Shown here piece after piece: positions 13,488-20,802 of a stretch of DNA of 20,802 nucleotides. Each line of letters begins with the position of its first letter. The first letter of the stretch is position 1. The stretch is from Chloroflexota bacterium (lineage in GTDB: Bacteria; Chloroflexota; Chloroflexia; Thermomicrobiales; JADLAZ01), in the NCBI GenBank assembly GCA_020849725.1, contig JADLAZ010000039.1, positions 1 to 20,802 of the forward strand, read 5' to 3'. The notes under the pieces were generated by a model that worked only from the letters and a program-made list of their open reading frames with translations, was not told the origin of the DNA and did not search any database. A program made the translations under genes and the position numbers.

Positions 13488-14630
13488 ATGAGCGACCGTC
13501 TGGCGCTGCGGGTGCTGATCGGACTGGCGATCGCGCTGCTGCTGTTCTGGGTGATGCGCGAAGTCATCGACCTGCTGAACCGCTTCGGTCGCGTGATCGC
13601 GCTGTTCTTCTTTGCCTGGCTGATCTCGTTCGTGCTTGGCCCGCCGACCGATTCGCTGGTGCGCGCTGGCGTGCGCCGGCCGCTGGCCGTGACGGCCGTC
13701 TTTGTGCTGACCTTCACCGTCCTTTTCACCGCCACGCTGCTGTTGATCCCCGTCTTCGCCGATCAGGCGAACGATTTGCGCGAGACGGTCAACGCCTACA
13801 CCGCGCAGACGCCGGCACTGCTGACGCTGGTGGAGGAGCGGGCGCTCGACTTCGGCCTCTCTGAGACGGACCTGCGCAACTTCTACCTCAGCCTGGTCGA
13901 TCAGGCGCGCGCGTTCACCGGCCAGATGCTCCAGAACACCATCGGGCTGCTCACCGGCGCCGCCGGCTTCATGATCGACCTGATGTTCTGCCTCATCATC
14001 TCGGTCTATCTCATGCTCGACGGCCGGCGCATCCTGGCCGCCACGATCGCCATCACGCCCAACCGCTACCGCCCCGAGGTGCGGGCCGTCACCCAGAGCA
14101 TCAACGACAATTTCGGCGGCTACGTGCGCGGCACACTGATATTGTCGACGATCTATGGTGTGGCGATCGCGCTGGTCATGGTGGTGGTTGGTCTGGAATA
14201 CAAGGCCAGCAGCGCCATCTTTGCCGGGCTGGCGCTGATCATTCCGTTCGCCGGCCCGGCAATCTCGCTGCTGCCAGCGCTGTTGGTGGCGCTGCTGACG
14301 CGCCCCACTGATCTGTGGTGGATCGCGCTGGTGCTGCTGGTGGTGCAGCAGGTCGTGCTGAATGTGGCCGGGCCGCGCGTCTTCGGCCGGACGGTCAACA
14401 TGCATCCGCTGCTCGTCATCGGCGCGGCGCTGACCGGCGCGGCGCTGGCCGGCTTCTGGGGCGCGCTGTTCGGCATCCCGGTCGCCGGCATCATTGCCTC
14501 AGTGATCAAGCGGCTGTCGGCAGGATCGTTCGGGTCTGAGGACGGCGAGGCGGTCGCCACTGGCGCCTCGCCCGAGCCGGCGCTCGCACCGGACGCGGCC
14601 GCGTCACACTCGACCTCGCGTCCATCCTGA
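13488..14630 (+). CDS. AI-2E family transporter
   Basis: 380 residues. The start at 13488 has AGGAGAG upstream. The family pattern is clear: paired N-terminal helices (LIGLAIALLLFWVMREVID and VIALFFFAWLISFVLGPP), a third helix (TAVFVLTFTVLFTATLLLI), a soluble amphipathic segment (about 90-150), then helices around MIDLMFCLIISVYLMLDG. The conserved stretch FGGYVRGTLILSTIYGVAI and the LIIPFAGP / VFGRTVNMHPLLVI motifs follow. The last ~37 residues are an acidic, Ala/Pro/Ser-rich cytoplasmic tail. The family includes the proposed AI-2 exporter TqsA and Na+/H+ antiporters, so no substrate is assigned. It is monocistronic here: its stop lies 13 nt from that of pgi on the other strand, with no clear terminator between. 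Confidence 0.93.
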   Translation: MSDRLALRVLIGLAIALLLFWVMREVIDLLNRFGRVIALFFFAWLISFVLGPPTDSLVRAGVRRPLAVTAVFVLTFTVLFTATLLLIPVFADQANDLRETVNAYTAQTPALLTLVEERALDFGLSETDLRNFYLSLVDQARAFTGQMLQNTIGLLTGAAGFMIDLMFCLIISVYLMLDGRRILAATIAITPNRYRPEVRAVTQSINDNFGGYVRGTLILSTIYGVAIALVMVVVGLEYKASSAIFAGLALIIPFAGPAISLLPALLVALLTRPTDLWWIALVLLVVQQVVLNVAGPRVFGRTVNMHPLLVIGAALTGAALAGFWGALFGIPVAGIIASVIKRLSAGSFGSEDGEAVATGASPEPALAPDAAASHSTSRPS

Positions 14631-14643
14631 GCTGCGGCGAGTG

Positions 14644-16287
14644 TCATCCTGGGGCGGCCCGCCGACGGCGGTAGCGCCGGATCAGCGCGTTGGTCGAGCT
14701 GTCGTGAGCGAGCGCCGGCTCCGCGGCGCTGGTGAGTTCCGGCACGATGCGCTGCGCCAGCGCCTTGCCCAGTTCGACGCCCCACTGGTCGAACGAGTTG
14801 ATCGACCAGATGACGCCCTGCACGAATACCGCGTGCTCGTACAGCGCCACTAGCGCCCCCAGCGTCGCCGGCGTCAGCCGGTCGATCAGGATGACGCTCG
14901 ATGGCCGGTTGCCGGGAAAGGTCCGGTGTGGCACGAGCCAGTCGGGCGTGCCCTCGGCGCGCACTTCGGCGGCGGTCTTGCCGAAGGCGAGCGCCTCGGC
15001 CTGGGCGAACACGTTCGACAGCAGCAGATCGTGGTGCTCACCGAGCGGGTTGAGCGACTGGCAGCAGCCGATGATGTCGCACGGCACGAGCGCCGTACCC
15101 TGGTGGAGCAACTGGTAGAAGGAGTGCTGGCCGTTGGTGCCCGGCTCACCCCAATAGATGGCGCCCGTGTCATAGGTGGCCGGCGCGCCCTCGAGCGTGA
15201 CCGACTTGCCGTTGCTTTCCATCGTCAATTGCTGCAGGTAGGCCGGGAAGCGCTTCAGGTACTGGTCGTAGGGCAGCACCGCCACCGTCTGAGCGTCGAA
15301 GCAGGCACGGTACCAGACCCCCAGCAGCCCGACCAGCATCGGGAGGTTGGTCGCCGGCGGTGCGGTTTGGAAGTGCTCGTCCATGGCGTGGAAGCCACCC
15401 AGCAGCTCACGGAAGCGGTCCGGGCCGATGGCGATCATCGTCGACAGGCCGATGGCCGAGTCCATCGAGTAGCGTCCACCGACCCAGTCCCAGAAGCCGA
15501 ACATGTTGGCTGTATCGATGCCAAAGCGAGCCACAGCCTCGGCATTGGTCGAGACGGCGACGAAATGGCGCGCGATCGCCCGCTCGTCGGCCAGCGCCGC
15601 CAGTGTCCAGCGGCGGGCGGTCGCCGCATTGGTCATCGTCTCCAGCGTCGTGAAGGTCTTCGAGGCGACAATGAACAGGGTCTCGGCGGGGTCGAGGTCG
15701 CGCGTCGCCTCAGCGAAGTCGGTGCCATCGACGTTCGACACGAAGCGAAGGGTGAGCGATCGGTCGCTGTAGTGGCGCAGCGCCTCGTAGGCCATCACCG
15801 GCCCGAGGTCGGAGCCACCGATGCCGATATTGACGATCGCTCGGATGCGCCGGCCGGTAAAGCCGGTCCAACTGCCATCGCGCACCGCCGTCGCGAAGGC
15901 CGCCATCCGGTCCAGCACGGCGTGGACGGCCGGCACGACATCCTCGCCATCAACCAGGACGTGCGCATCACGCGGCGCGCGCAGCGCCACGTGCAAGACG
16001 GCCCGGCGCTCGGTGACATTGATCGGCGCGCCGCCGAACATGGCTGCCGTGCGGGCGGGCAGGCCGGACTCCTCGGCCAGTTGTCGCAGCAGCCGGAGCG
16101 TCTCGTCGGTCACGCGGTGTTTGGAGTAGTCGAGATAGAGACCGGCTGCCTCGGCCGTGAGCCGCTCGCCGCGTGCCGGATCGGCGGCGAACAGGTCGCG
16201 CAGGTGGACATCGCGCAGGCTGGCCGCGTGGGTGTGCAGCGCCGCCCAGGCCGGTCGCGCCGTCAGTGGTGGGACGCTCATCGTCAT
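14644..16287 (-). CDS. pgi: Glucose-6-phosphate isomerase
   Basis: 547 residues, the length of E. coli-type Pgi. Cytoplasmic aldose-ketose isomerase interconverting glucose-6-phosphate and fructose-6-phosphate. Visible motifs are GIGGSDLGP (154-162), phosphate-binding SKTFTTLET (209-217), GGRYS with R272, MESNGK with the catalytic base E357, NGQHS with H388, and DQWGVELGK with K508. The ATG at 16287 has GAGGAG 8 nt upstream on the minus strand; a second ATG two codons later is the alternative. The upstream glk gene ends 35 nt before it, so glk and pgi form a co-transcribed glucose-entry unit. Nothing unusual in length or active site. Confidence 0.97.
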   Translation of the reverse strand: MTMSVPPLTARPAWAALHTHAASLRDVHLRDLFAADPARGERLTAEAAGLYLDYSKHRVTDETLRLLRQLAEESGLPARTAAMFGGAPINVTERRAVLHVALRAPRDAHVLVDGEDVVPAVHAVLDRMAAFATAVRDGSWTGFTGRRIRAIVNIGIGGSDLGPVMAYEALRHYSDRSLTLRFVSNVDGTDFAEATRDLDPAETLFIVASKTFTTLETMTNAATARRWTLAALADERAIARHFVAVSTNAEAVARFGIDTANMFGFWDWVGGRYSMDSAIGLSTMIAIGPDRFRELLGGFHAMDEHFQTAPPATNLPMLVGLLGVWYRACFDAQTVAVLPYDQYLKRFPAYLQQLTMESNGKSVTLEGAPATYDTGAIYWGEPGTNGQHSFYQLLHQGTALVPCDIIGCCQSLNPLGEHHDLLLSNVFAQAEALAFGKTAAEVRAEGTPDWLVPHRTFPGNRPSSVILIDRLTPATLGALVALYEHAVFVQGVIWSINSFDQWGVELGKALAQRIVPELTSAAEPALAHDSSTNALIRRYRRRRAAPG

Positions 16288-16322
16288 CGTACCTGCTCCT
16301 CTTTCCTAACCGACACGGCCGC

Positions 16323-17330
16323 TCAGCCACCGGCGTCGATCAATCCGGCGCAGATCGCGGCGTAGCGCCCGGCGCCCAGCAGTGCCGTGTCGTCGTTCAG
16401 GATCACCCGCACCGGCACCGCCTCCAGCAGCGCGCGGAGCCGCCCCTTGGCGCGGAAGGCGGCCATGAAACCACCCTTCTGCAGGTGTGGCAGCAGCTTC
16501 GGTGCGATGCCACCGCCGATGTAGATGCCGCCGGTGGCCAGCATCGCCAGCGCCACGTTGCCGGCGACCGCGCCGTAGGTAGCGCAGAAGAGGTCGAGCG
16601 CCAGCACGCAGCGCGACGACGCGCCGCTCAGGCCGTGCTGGGCGATGACGGCAGCCGGGTCGCCGGTGGCAATGGCAGCGGTCGTGGCTGGCGGCTCCTC
16701 GCTCTGATCGTTGGCCGTCAGAAAGGCATGAATGTTGACCAGTCCCTGCCCCGACACGATGCGCTCGTCGCTGACGTGATCGAAGCGGCCGAGCAAGAAG
16801 CGGAGCAGCGCGATCTCCTGCTCGGTGCGCGGCGCGAAGTCGGCGTGGCCGCCCTCGGAGGGGATGACCCGGTAGGTGCGGCCGTCCCACAGCGCGCCGG
16901 CGACACCCAGCCCGGTGCCGGCGGCAATAATGGCCCGCGCACCGCCGGCCTCCGGCGTGCCGGCCTGCAAGACCGCCAGGTCCGCCGGCTCGAGCGCGAC
17001 AATGCCGTGGGTTGTCGCCGCCAGGTCATTGAGGAGCCAGACCTGCTCCAGCCCGAGCGTGCGCGCCAGGCTGGCCGCCTCGATAACCCACGGCAGGTTG
17101 GGCGTCACCACCCGACCGTCACGCACGGGACCGGCCACACCGAACGCGGCCGCCGTCACCAGCTGACCGTGACGAGCGATGACGGCCCGCACGATCTCGT
17201 CCAGGCCGGCGAAATCGCGGCTGGCGAAGCGCTCGACCACGATCGGCCGAGGCTGCCCACCGGCAATCTCGAAGAGCGCCAGCCGGGTCGACGTGCCGCC
17301 GATATCTCCCGCCAGAAGCATGCCTGCCAT
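16323..17330 (-). CDS. glk: Glucokinase (PF02685 type)
   Basis: 335 residues from the ATG at 17330. The open frame extends to 17459 but that part is Arg-rich and non-conserved. An ATG at 17321 (MLLAGDIGG) is the other candidate; neither has a strong ribosome binding site. ATP-binding AGDIGGTSTRL is at 7-17, GVAGPVRDG at 64-72, catalytic N101-D102 (LLNDLAA), GTGLG at 139-143 and the glucose-binding EGGHADFAPR at 160-169. SGQGLVNIHAF, GGIYIGGGIAPKL and the C-terminal DDTALLGAG match the E. coli Glk family rather than ROK kinases. It phosphorylates glucose with ATP in the cytoplasm, feeding the product to Pgi encoded 35 nt downstream. Confidence 0.94.
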   Translation of the reverse strand: MAGMLLAGDIGGTSTRLALFEIAGGQPRPIVVERFASRDFAGLDEIVRAVIARHGQLVTAAAFGVAGPVRDGRVVTPNLPWVIEAASLARTLGLEQVWLLNDLAATTHGIVALEPADLAVLQAGTPEAGGARAIIAAGTGLGVAGALWDGRTYRVIPSEGGHADFAPRTEQEIALLRFLLGRFDHVSDERIVSGQGLVNIHAFLTANDQSEEPPATTAAIATGDPAAVIAQHGLSGASSRCVLALDLFCATYGAVAGNVALAMLATGGIYIGGGIAPKLLPHLQKGGFMAAFRAKGRLRALLEAVPVRVILNDDTALLGAGRYAAICAGLIDAGG

Positions 17331-17370
17331 CCCACTTTGTCCATCGCGCGCCACGAGGGGTGCCCAGCCT

Positions 17371-17376
17371 ATTCTA
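17371..17376 (-). promoter_or_regulatory. -10-like element upstream of glk-pgi
   Basis: TAGAAT on the minus strand matches TATAAT at five of six positions, about 40 nt before the glk start, in a 137-nt gap between the AIR-synthase-like stop and glk. No TTGACA-like -35 is seen at 16-18 nt. A dyad CGTGG-CCTGGC-CCACG lies at 17395-17410, just upstream in the direction of transcription, and could be an operator. Confidence 0.35.
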
Positions 17377-17467
17377 GCGCGCCGCCGGTTGGCCCGTGGC
17401 CTGGCCCACGCGCCGCCGCGGACGGGCGACGAACGAAGCAGCGACATGCTGGCCGCCACAGCGATCG

Positions 17468-18487
17468 TTAGCCGTTCAGCAGGCGGGCGACCTCGTCGCG
17501 GTCGAAGTGGGGCAGCGGGCTGTTGTGGCCGGCTCGGCGCAGGCAGCGGTCGGCGGCGGCTGGCTCAAGCTGGCCGACGGCAGCAACGGGGATAGCCTGC
17601 CCGGCAAGCGCGACGGTGACGGCCGTCGCCCGCTCCGGCGCGGCGGCGATGAGCAACGACCCGGAGGCGAGCAGCCCCAGCGGGTCGAGGCCGAAGTGAT
17701 CGCACAACCGGCGTGTCTCCGGTAGGACGGGCACGGCGTCGGCATCGATCAGCAGGCCGCAGCCGGCGGCGTCAGCCAGCTCGTGCAGCGCGGTCGCAAG
17801 CCCCCCCTCGGTTGGATCATGGAGGGCACGGGCGCCGGCGGCGGCGGCCACCTGGGCCGCCAGGACGACACTCAGGCCCGGCGCGCGCAGGAGATCTCGG
17901 CAGCGCTGACCGAAAGCACCGCCGAGTGCCGCGTCCACGTCGGCCGCCAGTTCGGTGGCGAGCAGCGCCGTGCCCTCGATCGCGATGGCCTGGGTCAGCA
18001 GCAGCGTGTCGCCGGGCTGAGCGGCGCCAGTGGTGAGGAGATTGGCCAGCGCGACCTCACCGGCCATCGTGCCGGCGACAATTGGGCGCGGTAGGCCGGC
18101 CGTCACCTCGGTGTGGCCGCCGACCAGCGTCGCGCCCACGTCAGCGCAGGCGGCCGTGATCTGGTCGACAATGCCCAGCGCTAACTCGGCCGGACTGCCC
18201 TCCGGCAGCAGGATCGTCGCCAGGAACCAGCGCGGCGCCGCGCCGCGCGTGGCCACATCGTTGGCGTTGACGTGGACGGCATACCAGCCGATGTCAGCGG
18301 TGGCGAAGGTGATCGGGTCGCGGGCCAGCACCAGCGCCCGGTCGCCCACCCGGACGACGGCGGCGTCCTCACCGGTCGCCGGCCCGACCAGCACTGACGG
18401 GTCAGGCGTAGTTGGCGCGGCGCGGGCCAGCAGCGCCGCCAGCAGCGCCGCCGGCGCCTTGCCCACCGGTAGGCCCGATTGCTTCAT
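17468..18487 (-). CDS. AIR synthase-family protein (HypE/SelD/ThiL/PurM-like), function unassigned
   Basis: 339 residues. It is an ATP-binding PurM-type fold: GEDAAVVRVGDRALVLARDP (39-58), then VHVNANDVATRGAAPRWFL (71-89), VGGHTEVT (122-129), DPTEGGLATALHELADAAG (224-242) and ASGSLLI (274-280). It resembles HypE most. The C-terminus ends DEVARLLNG and lacks the PRIC-type Cys on which HypE builds cyanate, and no hyp or hydrogenase gene is near, so a HypE role is unlikely. The start at 18487 has only a weak ribosome binding site (GGGCAG). It lies 31 nt downstream of copZ and is probably co-transcribed with it. What it phosphorylates or activates is unknown. Confidence 0.85.
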   Translation of the reverse strand: MKQSGLPVGKAPAALLAALLARAAPTTPDPSVLVGPATGEDAAVVRVGDRALVLARDPITFATADIGWYAVHVNANDVATRGAAPRWFLATILLPEGSPAELALGIVDQITAACADVGATLVGGHTEVTAGLPRPIVAGTMAGEVALANLLTTGAAQPGDTLLLTQAIAIEGTALLATELAADVDAALGGAFGQRCRDLLRAPGLSVVLAAQVAAAAGARALHDPTEGGLATALHELADAAGCGLLIDADAVPVLPETRRLCDHFGLDPLGLLASGSLLIAAAPERATAVTVALAGQAIPVAAVGQLEPAAADRCLRRAGHNSPLPHFDRDEVARLLNG

Positions 18488-18518
18488 GCGCTGCCCATCA
18501 GATCACGCGGCGACGGCG

Positions 18519-18743
18519 TCACGCCTCACGGGCCACGGCGGCGACCGGGGACTCTTCGTCGGCCAGCACGGTCTTGAGGCGGTCGATGTCGACCTGGGCG
18601 GCATCGTAGTCGACGGTGACGTGCTTGGTCGGCAAATCGACGCTCACCGTGCGCACGCCGGCCAGCGGCGTCAGCGCCTCCTTCACGGTCGCCTCACAGT
18701 GACTGCACGAGATGTCGGGGACGGTCAGTACAACGCGGGACAT
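18519..18743 (-). CDS. copZ: Heavy-metal-associated domain copper chaperone (CopZ-like)
   Basis: 74 residues, a single ferredoxin-like HMA domain, the standard CopZ size. The metal site is C13-x-x-C16 in DISCSHCEAT. The usual Met of the GMxCxxC motif is replaced (PDISCSHC). The start at 18743 is fixed by GGAGG a few nt upstream on the minus strand; the open frame extends farther but into the copA gene region. It binds Cu(I) in the cytoplasm and hands it to the CopA ATPase encoded 31 nt upstream in the same transcript. The small gap and the partner gene make the copper assignment strong, although HMA chaperones for other metals look similar. Confidence 0.92.
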   Translation of the reverse strand: MSRVVLTVPDISCSHCEATVKEALTPLAGVRTVSVDLPTKHVTVDYDAAQVDIDRLKTVLADEESPVAAVAREA

Positions 18744-18774
18744 GGCTACCTCCATGATGCGTGGCGCGCGCTGG

Positions 18775-20802
<2,028 letters not shown>

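Noticed and set aside
13407..14405. Long - strand frame opposite the AI-2E-family gene
   Set aside because: Shadow frame rich in Gln/Arg/His, with no domain and no ribosome binding site.
14926..16365. Long open frame on the + strand opposite pgi (about 479 codons)
   Set aside because: Antisense shadow of a gene with all catalytic motifs; Arg/Gly/Asp-rich with no recognisable domain, a usual effect of high-GC codon bias.
17331..17459. 43-codon N-terminal extension of glucokinase
   Set aside because: It is Arg-rich and non-conserved, while AGDIGGTS at the very N-terminus is normal for the family. A -10-like element lies inside the extension.
17468..18487. Assigning the AIR-synthase protein as hydrogenase maturation factor HypE
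   Set aside because: It lacks the C-terminal Cys motif and there are no hyp or hydrogenase genes nearby.

Overview
The window is GC-rich DNA with several GTG starts, Shine-Dalgarno motifs ahead of most genes and closely packed operons. The gene mix is an alpha-ketoacid dehydrogenase with zinc dehydrogenases, PF02685-type glucokinase, AI-2E-family exporter and CopA/CopZ. Together with a GC-rich REP-like repeat, this suggests a heterotroph from Chloroflexota (Thermomicrobia-like) or another high-GC lineage. The assignment is inference; no rRNA or other marker gene is present. I found no tRNA, rRNA, CRISPR array, transposase or phage gene.

Left block (1-7277, + strand) is a catabolic redox cluster. 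It holds a zinc-dependent dehydrogenase cut by the window edge, a second tandem paralogue, an SDR oxidoreductase, a REP/MITE-like inverted repeat, then E2 (lipoyl acyltransferase), E1-alpha, E1-beta and a ketopantoate-reductase-family enzyme. The likely logic is that an alcohol or polyol is oxidised by the dehydrogenases and the resulting keto compound is cleaved oxidatively to an acyl-CoA. The substrate cannot be read from sequence, and no E3 is in view.

Centre block (7278-11453, + strand) is the most unusual part. A membrane protein with two TM helices around a Cache/PAS-like extracytoplasmic region carries a C-terminal OmpR-type winged-helix DNA-binding domain, with no receiver or kinase. 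Directly after it lie three direct repeats (CTTAAGG/CTTAAGA/CTTCAGG) at exact 11-bp spacing, the geometry of OmpR/PhoB-family operators. Next comes a fusion of an OpgC-like membrane acyltransferase with an esterase domain, then a 29-residue one-helix microprotein that overlaps the fusion by ATGA. I propose a self-contained sensor, operator and envelope-modification module.

A 149-bp structured segment follows (11453-11601). It is bounded by 20-bp perfect inverted repeats and contains a possible Arg-rich leader peptide that runs into the start of an MFS exporter (11614-12879). Convergent to this is a short RNase H-like gene (- strand) that lacks the usual last catalytic Asp. It diverges from an AI-2E-family transporter (13488-14630) whose upstream region holds a promoter-like sequence, a 6-11-6 inverted repeat and a hairpin abutting the ribosome binding site.

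The right block (14644-20802) is all on the - strand. Read in transcription order it is copA (5' end outside the window, with an odd C-terminal extension), copZ, a stand-alone AIR-synthase-family protein, glk and pgi. copA-copZ form a copper-efflux unit. glk-pgi form a glucose-entry unit with their own -10-like element upstream.
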